A stretch of DNA of 64,000 nt from Serripes groenlandicus (lineage: Eukaryota; Mollusca; Bivalvia; Cardiida; Cardiidae). The first letter of the stretch is position 1; the number at the start of each line of letters is the position of its first letter. Location: NCBI GenBank assembly GCA_031761405.1, contig JASEVX010000011.1, positions 63,117,543 through 63,181,542 on the forward strand, given 5' to 3'. The notes beneath the pieces were generated by a model. The model saw only the letters and a list, made by a program, of their open reading frames with translations, had not been told where the DNA came from and searched no databases. This document shows, one piece after another, positions 1 to 11,181 of this stretch. The position numbers and the translations under genes are program-made.

Positions 1-160
1 TTAGCGCCGAAGACTTGATAGTAATGGCTTCCCTCCTTGGCGCCAAGGTCTACGTGGTTAGCATTACAACTGACATGGCTGGTGTCAGGATAAATGGACC
101 AGACGCTCTGGTAACTTAACTGAAATCGGTTTTGTTTGCAAAAACCTTAATATTGCCATT
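1..160 (+). mobile_element. SINE-like family C, copy cut by window start
   Basis: It resembles the copies at 1015 and 12350, with the landmarks TAGTAATGGCTTCCCTCCTT, TTAGCATTACAACTGAC and AGGATAAATGGACCAG. The shared 3' tail is mostly lost. Confidence 0.55.
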
Positions 161-164
161 GGCG

Positions 165-860
165 CTGCAAGGTTGATTTATTGATTGTTTGTTGGTTTAC
201 GCAGTTTATCAATGCAGGGCCCGCTCTGTCGTTCGCCAAATGCGAAGATTATTTTAAAGTGGCGAAGTTATTTCATAAGTGGCGAAAGGTTTTTTCATCA
301 ACATTTACCTGATTTGGATATGAGTTTACGACATACAGTGACTGTGTCCGTTAATCTAAGATAATGCACTGCCATTTGATTCAATGTTGGGAACCAGTGA
401 CCACTTTACGACATTTTTACGACACCCGTTTTTATCATTTTGACAGCTTGTGTATTTCGAACTTGTGTTATTGTTGTGAAGTGTTAATTCAGCCTTTTAA
501 TCCGACTGACCAACAACTCTGAGCGATATTGATACATTAAAGGCCGTACATATGATAATTGGCAATTATAGATGCATTAAATATATCAACACGCTTTTTG
601 AAGCAAGTTTAGACGATCAACGTAGGCCTTTCATGATTTAATGACAATGTAAGTTTGTCATTTTTGATTTGGAAAAATCTATTTAATTATGGGCGAGTAC
701 AAACAATTATTGGACCCATTGATGAGATTGGCGAAAATGAATGGCTCCTAAAAAATAAAAGTGGCGAACTTTATTTCAATGTGGCGTAAGTGGTGGCGAA
801 AGAAAAATTCAACCCAGAGCAGGCCCTGTCAATGTCTCAGTTAAAATGAATGATATTATG
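165..860 (-). mobile_element. SINE tail on minus strand, split by a hAT-like element
   Basis: Read on the minus strand, 835-850 followed by 165-214 gives TTAACTGAGACATTGATAAA then GCGTAAACC and an ATCA-rich end. That is the shared SINE 3' tail, interrupted by the element at 215-828. Confidence 0.6.
215..828. mobile_element. Non-autonomous hAT-like element with 6-bp target duplication
   Basis: The ends are inverted: CAGGGCCCGCTCTG on the left, and CAGGGCCTGCTCTG read inward from the right. The 6-bp TCAATG flanks both sides (209-214, 829-834). Removing the element and one TCAATG restores a SINE tail. Subterminal GTGGCGAA-type motifs repeat at both ends, as transposase-binding repeats often do. 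No transposase frame is seen in the 614 bp. Confidence 0.75.
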
Positions 861-1014
861 TATTCACTGCATTTAGTGATGAAGACCGATTGTTGATTAA
901 TAGACGGTTCTTGGCAACTCTGTAGCAGAAGACTTTTTTGAAAACAGTGGGGAATTGCTCATGGTGACAATGTCTTCAACTCTAAATTATATTATCATAC
1001 CAAAAGATTTTAAA

Positions 1015-1180
1015 AAATTATAGTAATAGCTGTCCTCCTTGGCGGTCAGGGTTGTGTGTTTAGCATTATGACTTGAGTTGCAGGATAAATGGACCAGTCG
1101 TACTGGTAACTTACCCAGAAGCGCTGTGATATAACTGAATTTTTTTTTAAAACGGCATAAAACACCAAACAATCAATTTG
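1015..1180 (+). mobile_element. SINE-like family C copy
   Basis: The head has TAGTAATAGCTGTCCTCCTT, then a TTAGCATTATGACTTGAG segment and ATAAATGGACCAGTC. The tail GCTGTGATATAACTGAA with AAAACGGCATAAAACACC ends in CAATCAA. This is the most complete family C copy in the window. Confidence 0.6.
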
Positions 1181-2236
1181 TTGTATGTGGCAGTGTTCCC
1201 ATTCATGTACATATGTGTGTTTTTCACGCACATATTTCAAAAGTCACGCAAGCATTGTGCCATTTTTTCATCAATCCGAGAGCATACGTGACTGTCGCGC
1301 ACAGAAAATCACTGAATAAATAAGATCTGAAATGCTTGTAAGTAAGTCTAACAATCACGGGAATTGTAGACCTTTCTAATTATAAATAACTCGCTCAAGA
1401 GACAGTTTAAAGGAGATCTTCATCCAATGATGTTTTTGCACTTACAGCACACCCTCTACATGATAAAAAGGGCTGTGACCTATCCAAAAAAATCATTTCT
1501 GTATTTATATGTTTACACTTGAGACCACAAAAAACATTGATACCATAGAGCTGTTCAAATTGAAGAGCATTTATGCAAAACAACAAGGTCACCGATTTAG
1601 TTCAGTCACTGAAACAGGGCAGCTTGTACGATTTATATGTCAACATTCATATTAGTTTTCCAAACATTCGAACGTAGCAGGAAAATAATTTAAAATAATT
1701 CCAAGCAGGAATCGAGAATGATACGCTAGATTCCTGTTTCCAATTAAAAAACAATGGCAAAAAGATAAATTGCTCATTTGTTTCAACTCTTATTAGCAAT
1801 TTAACTGTCATTGATTGATATGTCCTAAAATAAAATAAAAATATAAAATTTAATGTGATATGATTATTTATGTGTTTATTAAAATTTTCACTTCGTTCTC
1901 ATCGACCTTACATGTAAAAAAAAATGGCACCCCCACTTTTTTCAGAAAACCCGCACTTTATAAAAAATATCAGTTAGTTGGGAGTGCCAAAAAAAACCAG
2001 TTTGAAATAGTGGTGGTGGGAACACTGTGTGGGAAGAGAGATTGCTTTAAGATGAACTCAAAATGGCTAGTTCACAGTTAAGCATGATTCAAACAATTGT
2101 TATTTTCAAAGAGTTTTCAAGAGTTCTGTTCTCTTTTCATTTTGGATTTATTCCTTTTGACACCTTTGTTTCAACCTGTTGACTACCCTTGATGAGTCAT
2201 AATATACTAAATTAGTATCAATTCTTTAGCCAGTAG
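1181..2236. other. No gene or clear repeat seen
   Basis: AT-rich sequence with only short chance frames. No splice-linked or family-like coding sequence and no recognisable element was found. Confidence 0.5.
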
Positions 2237-2239
2237 GTG

Positions 2240-2517
2240 CCAAGCCCCGGTTGCTCAGTCGGCAGCGACTCAGGCTGTCAATCTAGGGGTTGTGAGTTTG
2301 AACCCCAGCTCAGCCAACATTCTTTTCCACGTTTGACGTAAATTATTTGTATCAGGTTTGCAATCCAAACATTGTGTTCTAAAGTCACCGAAATATTTAG
2401 GCGACCACTTCGCCAAAATCACCCCCTCGTGAGAGCCCTGTATGAGTAGGTGAACCGGCCGCCGTGATATGACTAGAATTATTTTTTTAAACATCGTTTA
2501 ACCCCAATCAATCAATC
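2240..2517 (+). mobile_element. tRNA-derived SINE (family A)
   Basis: The tRNA-like head has an A-box-like TTGCTCAGTCGGCAGCG and a B-box-like GTTGTGAGTTTGAACCCC. The tail GCCGCCGTGATATGACT leads to CCCCAATCAATCAATC. The middle is diverged. A second, short tail fragment follows at 2518-2575. Confidence 0.8.
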
Positions 2518-2575
2518 TTGAGCCAGGAAAAGCTGTGATATGACTGAAAAAAAATTGAAAGCCGCACAAAACAAC

Positions 2576-3540
2576 TTATAAAACAAGAGCACCGTCTACA
2601 GCTGGGTGCTCATCTGATTATATCCTTGTTTGCTTTAGTAATATAAATCAAAACTCGATATTGGCGTAGGAATTCAATTTGCGTGGACTGTGGTTGCAGC
2701 TGTAATCCGACTTTTCGAAAGCAGTCTGAGTATGGTAGAGTGGCGAAACGCCCCTATCCCAAAAATATTCAAATTCAGAATGAATATTTAAATATAATAA
2801 TAATCTCACACAACTGCTATTTTTAAGTACCAAAACAAGATAATAGATGTTAAAAGAAATCCCAAGGTCATATTAATCTTACAATATAAAGAAGATCTTT
2901 TAAGTCAAAATGATGGCTCAGGGCTCATGTTGACAGATGTTTTGTCCATTAAAGCCCAAATTGGACATGGGAGGTCCAGGAATTCAGGATATATGCTGGA
3001 AATCAGAATATCTTTAGGACACAACCATTTGAAATTGTATAGTTATTCTTCAAGCAATATGTATTGCGTTAGATTAACATAACATCGACATATGATGTAG
3101 GTGTTGTCAATGGGTAGAAATGAGCCAATCACTGCATACCCCACCTTCCCCTAGTCTGTGTCATATCTTCGCCTAGATATGACACTTGACGACTTGTGAA
3201 TGACACCTTCAAACCAATCAATATTATTTTTCATTTCAAGCAGATAAGGGGTAAATAATTTCAATAACGACTTGATAACAAACAAGAATATAATGAATGC
3301 TGATACATTAATTCAACTGTTCGAAGACAATGTTTTTGTTTACATGATTCCATTCTAACAAGATTTTTTTTTTAATTTTATCAAATCTTAAGCCAGCTGT
3401 CAAAAATGACTTGACCTATAAAAACTAAATAATATTTTTGTCCACTTTAGTAAAAATCCTTTTTTTAAAAAGATAAATATTGATGGCGGAAATATGATGT
3501 CATGCTTTTTCGTGCAAGAAAGTATTCATTCATATTTGTT
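2576..3540. other. No gene seen
   Basis: Unique-looking AT-rich sequence. I recognise no repeat family or exon here. Confidence 0.5.
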
Positions 3541-3753
3541 TTAACCCTTCCCCTCATATAGACGCTTTCTGACGCCTCAGCAGCAGACGTCTTTTTGAAA
3601 ACATAGTGACAAAAGAAGAAATTGCACAATTTTTTTTCCTTTTGCCACAATGTTTTCCACTTTTTGTCATAGGTTATCCATTCAATTATGGAGATTTTCT
3701 AGTTTTTGACAAAATACGTTTAAAGTCGTCTGCCGTATGGGGGAAAGGGTTAA
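3541..3753 (+). mobile_element. piggyBac-like MITE, reference plus-orientation copy
   Basis: TTAA flanks both ends and the termini are CCCTT(T/C)CCC and its complement, the hallmark of piggyBac-type insertion. Order from the left: GACGCTTTCTGACGCC, a GCAGCAGACG block, GAAAACATAGTGACAAAAG, a central hairpin (damaged here), CACTTTTTGTCATAGG, GACAAAATACG and AAGTCGTCTG. I call this orientation plus. It is non-autonomous, with no transposase. Confidence 0.85.
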
Positions 3754-4670
3754 AATGATCAGTGTGTAAAACTTAATTAAGTGCACGAGAGGTGTGTTTA
3801 TAACATAACTCACTGGAGATTAGATAACAGCCAATTGATGCCCATTGACTAATTAATCCCTATATATTTGAAAAATCTTATCACTTAAAATGTCTATACT
3901 CCAGTTCAATATTCTTAAGTGGTTGCACAATAAGTAGACACATTTGTGTGCAAATAAGGGTACTAAATGTAAAATATAACAACATTTTGGTTTCCATGGC
4001 AACCAAAAGAAAAATATCTTTGGCCGATTTTCAAAAGATTTGGTAGAAATGTTTCTAGGATTGCCCTTTGTCAGATTCCTCCAAGACATTTTGATTGCTA
4101 GAAAAACATGGCCCCCCTGGGGTGTGGCTGTTTTGCCTTATATGGCCTTGGTGAAAAAAAGCTTCTTCTCAGAAAGCGTCTTGCCTATTTCCAAACATTT
4201 TTTTAGGAATGTTTGATGGGTGACGGTCAATGACCGACCCTCTATCAAATTCCTTCAAGCCATGTTGATTGGTCGATAACATGGCCACTGGATGGCAGGG
4301 CTGCATTGCCTTATATGGCTTTATAGTAAAAACTTAAATAATTTTCTTCTTCGAAAGTATTTGGCCTATTTCCCAATAATTTTGTAGAAATGTTCTTTGG
4401 TCAACCTTTTACGAGAGGACTTAAAAAAACAAACTTATTGTGTTGGGCATGACAAATCACAAAGATGAGCACTCGTGTTCCAAAATATTTTGAAATGTTG
4501 TTTACTGCAGATGCATCAAATTGCATTTGCATGTGGGTAGGGTTAATAATTAAGAGTTTACCTTAGTCGGCTTGCTATAGCAAACAGTGAAAGTATTGAA
4601 TTTTATATAAAATACAGCACACTCACATTTTGATGTATTACAAATAATAAATGTCACTTCTTGTTACCTT
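3754..4670. other. No gene; old repeat-like tract
   Basis: 4090-4440 holds two diverged copies of a segment with ATGGCC and TATTTCC(C/A)AA motifs, so it is probably an old repeat. No coding sequence is supported. Confidence 0.4.
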
Positions 4671-4685
4671 TCATGAAAACCACAA

Positions 4686-4924
4686 GCCGAGCCCCGGTAG
4701 CTCAATCAGTAGCGACACGGGCTGTCAATCAAGGGGTTGTGAGTTTGAATCCCGGCGCAGCTAACTTTCTTTCTGACGATTGACAAAAGTCAATGCGACA
4801 TGCATCATTTATCTTCCATCAATGGGCTAAGTCTATGTGGAAAAGCAACCAGTTGCTTGGGAAGATTGTTGGCCACTGTGATATAACTGAGAAATTGTTA
4901 AAAACATCAATCAATCAATCAATG
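4686..4924 (+). mobile_element. SINE family A, 15-bp target duplication
   Basis: The head GCCGAGCCCCGGTAGCTC and the tail CAATCAATCAATCAATG bound the copy. TCATGAA(A/T)ACCACAA flanks it at 4671-4685 and 4925-4939 with one mismatch. Part of the 3' body is deleted compared with other copies. Confidence 0.9.
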
Positions 4925-4953
4925 TCATGAATACCACAAATGTATACCAAGGA

Positions 4954-4998
4954 CCTCTGCTGCAGAGGCGTCAGAAAGCATCTGTAGGATACCTGTTA
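4954..4998. mobile_element. MITE end fragment
   Basis: The string CTGCTGCAGAGGCGTCAGAA followed by AGCATCTG is the GACGC-side end of the piggyBac-like MITE without its terminal CCC. Confidence 0.5.
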
Positions 4999-5061
4999 TT
5001 TAGAGTTTTCCCCTCAAGTACGGAAGTCACGGGCTCCAAGTCACCTTTTGTTTCATTTCGA

Positions 5062-5150
5062 ATTGATAGTAATTGCTTCCTTTCTTGAAGCTCGGGTTGT
5101 GAGGATATCATAACGACTTATGTGCAGTAACTGTTGTCAGGATTCAGAAT
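5062..5150 (+). mobile_element. SINE-like family C fragment
   Basis: The head motifs GATAGTAATTGCTTCC and ATAACGACTTATG, then GTTGTCAGGATTCAG, match family C. The tail is missing. Confidence 0.45.
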
Positions 5151-5227
5151 CTTATTGGTTTCAAGAAAAGGAAAAATAATGTCATACAGTTCATAATTAT
5201 TGTAAATTTTAATATTAATAATTTTCC

Positions 5228-5733
5228 TGAACCCTTTATCACATACAGATGCTTTCTGATGCCTCCGCAGCAAACGATTTTTGCAAACACTGACAAGCTG
5301 AGAAATTGCTCATATAGTAAGCAATTTTCCCTATTGCTACGATGTTTTTTACCATATTCAATAATTTTACTTTCATTTACAGAGAAATTTCTTTGAAAAC
5401 ATTGTGGCAAATGGAGATATTTCTGTCTAGCTATATTAAGATTCATCTGCTGAAAAAAATTTGTATGTTGAAACAGTTCATATTATTTTCTTCAAAATAT
5501 ATAAATCTGGAAGGTTGTTTTATAAGCTATCTGGTCAGGCTGTGTGTTAAAATTATATTTTTGGCAAATGGAATACCGATATACAGTATATATACTGATG
5601 CATGTTGATGGAACTGCAGCGACCAAATTTTGAAAAAATTTATCCAATAGAGATTTTCATCATTTATCATAGATGTTTTCAAAGTTGTCTGCAGCAGAAT
5701 TGTTGTATGTGGGAAAGGTTTTAAGTTATTCTT
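5228..5733 (+). mobile_element. Decayed MITE pair
   Basis: Two overlapping degenerate copies lie here. One starts ACCCTTTATCACATACAGAT with GCTTTCTGATGCCTC. The other ends TTGTATGTGGGAAAGG at about 5730. Central GAAATTGCTCATATAG is still visible. Confidence 0.5.
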
Positions 5734-6620
5734 GTTTGAAGATGAAAAGAAATATAAACATGTACTCGCATTTATTATTTAGTTTTATCACATGACCACA
5801 TAATCGTTTTGCATTCCTGTATTGTATGTCTTTACACTTGCTCAAAGCAAAGAGGAAGAAGCATTAATGAAGCTGAAAGCTAAAAATAGCCCATAGTTAA
5901 TAGATACACAGGAGGCTGTTCACTAGACTCATCGGCAGACATTTTGTAAGGAGAGCATGTTCGGATAGGTTCTAATGTGGACTTTGATTTCTGTTGAACA
6001 AGACAAACTACATTGTTTCCACTTAAATGTTTTACTGAGCAATTTCTTATGGACATTAACTTAAGCATTATCTTGTGAAAGAGTGTTTCAGACGGGGAAA
6101 ATTTGAAAAAATATCTAGCTTTATTGGATTTTATCTTGGTAAATGGAAGTGCTGTGTTGCATGGGAAATTTTTCACTGGTTACACAGAATTATTGATTTA
6201 CTGGTGTCTGATGGTAGTGAGAGCTAGTTATTGGGAGGAAGATACAGTCGGAAAACGGATCGTGATTAATGCCTAGCTTTATGGGATGGAAAAACGGGTC
6301 TAATGAAGAAATTGTTGTCTGAAATTTGTTGATAAAGTATTGCTTTTAATACATCCGTGAAGAAACATATTTATATCATAAAAAGTGGATGGATAATATT
6401 GTTTTAAAGTATCGTGATGTATGCAGAAAGGAAGGAGTTGTCTAGCTGAATTTGGCTGGTAGCCAAATTATTTTTGTCTGAAGTTGAAACAACTTGCTAC
6501 TGATTTTGTTGTAGAATTAAGATCACCTTTAGAGATAGTTTAAGGTGCGTTATAAATAGGATTTTACCTGTTAGGTGAGTGAATCATTCAACATTAAATT
6601 TTGGATTGTATTAAGTACTA
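5734..6620 (+). promoter_or_regulatory. Repeat-free stretch, possible promoter or non-coding first exon
   Basis: This is the longest repeat-free part of the 5' flank. It contains TATAAATAG at about 6550 and a consensus-like donor AG|GTGAGT at 6573-6580. A non-coding 5' exon ending at 6574 and spliced to 11543 is possible, but the sequence alone does not prove it. Confidence 0.15.
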
Positions 6621-6880
6621 CCAATCGGACAAATTAAGTAAAACCTTGTGGCCAAAAGGGAAATTGCTCATGATTAGAAAATTCCTCCTTTTGTCACAAT
6701 ATTTTCAGTAACCTTATGGATATTTCAAACCTAGTTTTTCAAAGTCTTCTGCTGGCACTTTTTACAGTTGTTGTAGGTAGGCAAGGGGAACTTTCTGATA
6801 TATACCTTCTATTGTGGGTGCTCAATTTAGATCTTTTGGTGGGATTCCATTACATATATATCTAAAATGCTATTTATGCT

Positions 6881-7080
6881 TTCCCCACATTCAGTAAATT
6901 AAATCAGCAGCAGACATCTTTGAAATTATCTAGGCAAATGTATGGAAAATCTCTATCTTCATTAGTAGGGACAGTCGAGTCAGTTATTGAATTATGAGCA
7001 GCTTGTCCTTTTGCCACAATGATTTTTAAAAGTTGTCTGTTGCAAAGAAATCAAAATGCATCTGCATGTGGCAAAGGGAT
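6881..7080 (-). mobile_element. Decayed MITE copy
   Basis: CTTTCCCCACATTCAG and GCAGCAGACATC on the left, and CATCTGCATGTGGCAAAGGG on the right, mark an old minus-orientation copy without intact TTAA. Confidence 0.5.
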
Positions 7081-7105
7081 ACAAAAAGAGTTTCGAAGCA
7101 AATTA

Positions 7106-7330
7106 TTAACCCTTTCCCTCATACGACAATTCTGCAGCCAACTGCTTTGAACATATTTGTCAAAACATAATCTCTATAATTGAATGGATAACCTCTGACA
7201 AAAAGTGGAAAACATTGTGGCAAAAGGAGAAATTGCACGTTTTGTGCAATTTCTTCTTTTGTCACTATGTTTAAAAAAAGCTGTCTGCCTCAGAGGCGTC
7301 AGAAAGCGTCTATATGAGGGATAGGGTTAA
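7106..7330 (-). mobile_element. piggyBac-like MITE, full length
   Basis: TTAA on both sides, left CCCTTTCCCTCATACGAC, right AAGCGTCTATATGAGGG. The central hairpin is GCACGTTTTGTGC. It is close to the consensus, hence fairly young. Confidence 0.88.
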
Positions 7331-7570
7331 AAGAAGCCTTCCGTTCTCTGCACAAATATGACAATATACAGACACACTTTAGCTCTCTTTTTAAATATCT
7401 GCAGACTATTTACAATCTCATATTGCTAGGTCTTATTGCTTTTTGTGAACACCTACAACAAAGGGTTTCGATGAGAAATGCAGGTTGATGGGGATGTTCT
7501 TGAGCTATAATCCTGAACATGACCTGTTCATGAACTTGTGCTTATTTTTCTAATTGGTTGTAAGCTTGTA

Positions 7571-7764
7571 TTAACCCTTTTCCTCATACGACAAATCCGC
7601 AACAGACGACTTTGAAAACGTCTATAGTTAATCTAAAAAAATGTTGAAAACATTGCAGTAAAAGGAGAAATTGCTCATGAAGAATTTCTCTTTTTGCCAC
7701 AATGTTTTCATAAGTCGTCTGCATCAAAGTTGTCAGAAAGCGTCTGTATGTGGGAAAGAGTTAA
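7571..7764 (-). mobile_element. piggyBac-like MITE, internally shortened
   Basis: TTAA flanks a 186-bp body with CCCTTTTCCTCATACGAC at the left and TATGTGGGAAAGAG at the right. About 30 bp of the middle are missing and the hairpin is incomplete. Confidence 0.75.
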
Positions 7765-7842
7765 CCCTTTTTATTTTTGCCTAATCATTCTAAAATTTAT
7801 GCTACTGCAGATTTAGGGTATTTTAAAAAAAAAAGGGCTTTT

Positions 7843-8372
7843 AAAACCCTTTCCCACTTGTAGACACATTTCGACACATGCATTTTTTGAAACCATCTTG
7901 GCAAAAGGAGAAAATCAACAAATTCTCCTTTTGCCACAATGTTATTAACTCATATACAATCATTAAAGTTTCATTTATAGAGATTTTTCATTCTTTTGCT
8001 CATATTTTTGTGCGCCAAAGAAGTCTGCTGCAGATTTATAGTATACACTGGGTCCTAAGACCTACATGGTTTACCTGACTTGTGATGAGCAATTTCTCCA
8101 TTTACCACAATGTTTTCAAAAGTCATTTGCTGCAGATACTGTATGTGGGAAAGGGTTTAGTATGTTGTGAAATCTGCAGCAGACAACTTTGAAGACATTT
8201 AGTAAAATATTTGGAAAAACTCTTTAAATGAAGGTATAATTACTGAAAACAGTTGAAACCATTATGGCAAAAGGAGAAATTAATTTAAGCAATTCCTCCT
8301 TTTGCCCTTCTGTTTTCAAGAGTCGTCTGCTGCAGATGCGTCAAATTGTGTCTGTAGGTGGGAAAAGGTGTA
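7843..8372. mobile_element. Two adjoining decayed MITE copies
   Basis: The first runs from AACCCTTTCCCACTTG to TATGTGGGAAAGGG at about 8155. The second follows to GTAGGTGGGAAAAGG at 8370. Both keep GCAAAAGGAGAAAT cores. Confidence 0.6.
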
Positions 8373-8596
8373 GAAAGCAGGACACATGAAGTGAACTGGT
8401 CCTGTGATATAACTGAACTAATGAGAAGTTCATATCACAATGAATCTATATCTATAGTATTAATTGACACACATTACTGTGTATGGGGCAAATATACAAG
8501 ACCCTCATACATTGCCATCTCAAGAGCTCTTTTCCTGTTTGTTAACAAAGTGCAGGAAGAAAACTTCCTTTTCAGGATCGCCAAGATAATTATTTA

Positions 8597-9454
8597 GACT
8601 TGTTGTCGAGCTTCATATGAAAATGCTTCCTTTTTACCTCCAGATCTCCTTTTTATGTTGCCTGATTTGGCATGGAGACTCATAGGGAACACTTGTCCGT
8701 CCATCTGTCTATCTGTTTGTAAAGCTTTTACTAACTGACTTAATACTGGCAGGCGAGACATTATGATAATGTGAACACTTGTTAAACATTTGAAGCAAAA
8801 AAAGAATGTCTGTAAAATAAAGATTTTGAAACAAGGACTAATGTGTATTGGGCTTTTCCTCTGATACATCCAAGAATCTGCCAGGGTCAAGTGGTTAGCG
8901 TCGGAGATTTTAAACCGGGCATCCAGGGTTGGGTCCCCATTTGTGACGGTTGAAAACAGCGTTACACCCCAATAAAATAACCAATCCAATAGTTTGAAAT
9001 ATGAGCTTGAGAGAAACACATATCGGTAATTATGAAGCTTGCCAAAACCAGTTTAATTAAGCCATGAAGAAAAAAAGAAGTTTTTGGCCCATGAGTGAAA
9101 CCTTTTACCCTGATTAACTTGCCCAAATGATGAAAAGCGTGGCAAAATTAACCAAGGACTTCCATGTAAAACAGATGTTACTATCCTTTGTTTTATAACC
9201 TAGCTATGACTGTTTTGCGTTCAGCCAATATTATATGTTCTTGCATTTCCAATACCAGTCTATTTATGGGTTTATGGGGAGGTTGTATGCCAATAAATCA
9301 ATACTTCAAACATCATTGATTTTCACTAAACATGAATACAGTATGGCTGCTTTCAAGGCTAACAATAAGCATGGTCTCCTTCATTATCACTTTTTTCTCT
9401 GCCTTACATAACCACCAACACTGATAATGAGATGGAGCTCAAAGTCAATAATGG
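8597..9454. other. No gene; SINE-like fragment at 8870-8995
   Basis: 8870-8995 has CAAGTGGTTAGCGTCGG and GTTGAAAACAGCGTTACACC, a diverged tRNA-like head joined to the shared SINE tail. The rest is unassigned. Confidence 0.4.
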
Positions 9455-9685
9455 TTAACCCTTTCCCTTATAAAGACGCTTTCTGACGCCTCTGAAGCAG
9501 ACAGCTTTTTGAAAACATAGTGACAAAAGAAGAAATTGCTCAAAACAAGCAATTTCTCCTTTTGCCAAAATGTTTTCCACTTTTAGTCATAGGTTATCCA
9601 TTCGATTATAGAGATTTTCTATTTTTTGACAACATCTGTTCAAAGTCGTCTGCTGCAGAATTGTTGTGTGAGGGGAAAGGGTTAA
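9455..9685 (+). mobile_element. piggyBac-like MITE, full length
   Basis: TTAA on both ends. Left CCCTTTCCCTTATAAAGACG, right TGTGAGGGGAAAGGG. The hairpin stem is GCTC/AAGC, with one arm mutated. Confidence 0.88.
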
Positions 9686-9774
9686 AGCCTAACAACTAAA
9701 GGAGAAATTGTAATCTCTCCTAAGTTCCTTTTTACAGCTATTCAATGATTTAATCTTCATTTATAGAGTTTACA

Positions 9775-10040
9775 TTGTTCTGTCTAAATGTTTTCAAAGT
9801 TATAAATGTGCTGTATATTTGTTGTATGTGGAAAAGGGTTAACTTAAGCTTTTACAGTAGAGCACTTTTGAAAATATTGGTGCAAAAGGGGGGTAAAATG
9901 CTCATGGTGAGAGCAATTTCTCCTTTCGCCACATTGTTATCACTTAAATATTTAATAATTGTTTCATTTAAACGAATCTTCCATATTTTTACTTACATAG
10001 TTTCACAGTCTTCTGCTTCTTATTTATTGTATGTGGGAAA
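9775..10040. mobile_element. Decayed MITE segments
   Basis: Strings such as TTGTATGTGGAAAAGGGTTA and GCAATTTCTCCTTTCGCCAC show two worn partial copies between intact ones. Confidence 0.45.
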
Positions 10041-10043
10041 AGG

Positions 10044-10273
10044 TTAACCCTTTCCCTCATACGACTATTCTGCAGCAGACGACTTTGAACGTATTTTGTC
10101 AAAACATAGAAAATCTCCATCATTGAATGGATAACCTAAGACTAAAAGTGGAAAACATTGTGGCAAAAGGAGAAATTGCATGTTTTGTGCAATTTCTTCT
10201 TTTGTCACTATGTTTTCAAAAAGCCGTCTGCTGCAGAGGCGTCCAAAAGCGTTTATATGAGGGAAAGGATTAA
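10044..10273 (-). mobile_element. piggyBac-like MITE, full length
   Basis: TTAA both sides. Left CCCTTTCCCTCATACGAC; the right terminus is worn (GGGAAAGGA). The central stem is GCATG...GTGC. Confidence 0.88.
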
Positions 10274-10340
10274 AGGTGATTTATCTATTGATGCAAGTCT
10301 TGGTACTCTGTATGGTACCCTGGGAGATGTGTATGAAAGC

Positions 10341-10570
10341 TTAACCCTTTCCCTCATACGACAATTCTGCAGCAGAAGACTTTGAACATATTTTGTCAAA
10401 ACATAGAAAATCTCTATAATTGAATGGATAACCTATGACAAAAAGTGGAAAACATTGTGGCAAAAGGAGAAATTGCACGTTTTGTGCAATTTCTTCTTTT
10501 GTTACTATGTTTTCAAAAAGCCGTCTGCTGCAGAGGCGTCAGAAAGCGTCTATATGAGGGAAAGGGTTAA
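10341..10570 (-). mobile_element. piggyBac-like MITE, full length, first of a tandem pair
   Basis: 230 bp between TTAA sites. The hairpin is GCACGTTTTGTGC. Its right TTAA (10567-10570) is also the left TTAA of the next copy. Confidence 0.9.
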
Positions 10571-10784
10571 CCCTTTCCCACATATAACAAATCTTGCAGC
10601 AGACGACGTTGAAAACATTAGGACAAAAGTTGAAAATATCCATGAATGAGAGATGTCTTATTGAAAAGAGTTGAAAAGATTTTGGCAAAAGGAGATATTG
10701 CTCGTTTCGAGCAATTTCTCCTTTTGTCACAACCTTTTCTAAAGTCGTCTGCTGTAGATGTGTCTACAGGTTGGAAAGGGTTAA
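10567..10784 (-). mobile_element. piggyBac-like MITE, divergent subfamily, second of tandem pair
   Basis: Left CCCTTTCCCACATATAAC (CACATA in place of TCATACG), hairpin GCTCGTTTCGAGC, right GTTGGAAAGGG and TTAA. It differs clearly in age or subfamily from its neighbour. Confidence 0.85.
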
Positions 10785-11181
10785 AACTTGGTGTCTATAT
10801 TTATCCTCCCATTTTCTAAATTTAACCAGCATGGGTTTACCATCTGGTTTAGTCATCCCTCTACTAAGGTAAGAAAGTCTGAGACCAGTTATCAGGAAAA
10901 ATATACCCTGATAAGTTTTTATGATGGTATTTGCATTCTTGAAGTATGGTTAAGATCATTATGGATCCTAACAGGTCTTCGAAGTTTATATGAATAATCC
11001 TTTCCCTCCTGCAAAAAAATCTCTTTGCCAAATTATGAAATATCTTTGAATCGATGGTATTATTGAATGGTGTTGAACACATTTTTACAAGAGGAGAAAT
11101 TATTCTTTCTTAAAAATATCTCCTCCAGCCACTTAGTTTTCAAAAGCTGTCTGCTATTGACTTTTCTACTTAATATTCTTA

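Noticed and set aside
5880..6176. 98-residue minus-strand frame in the repeat-free stretch
   Set aside because: No family resemblance, and no splice or promoter evidence on that strand.
8594..9019. 141-residue minus-strand frame
   Set aside because: It overlaps a SINE-like fragment, has low-complexity composition and resembles no known protein; likely chance.
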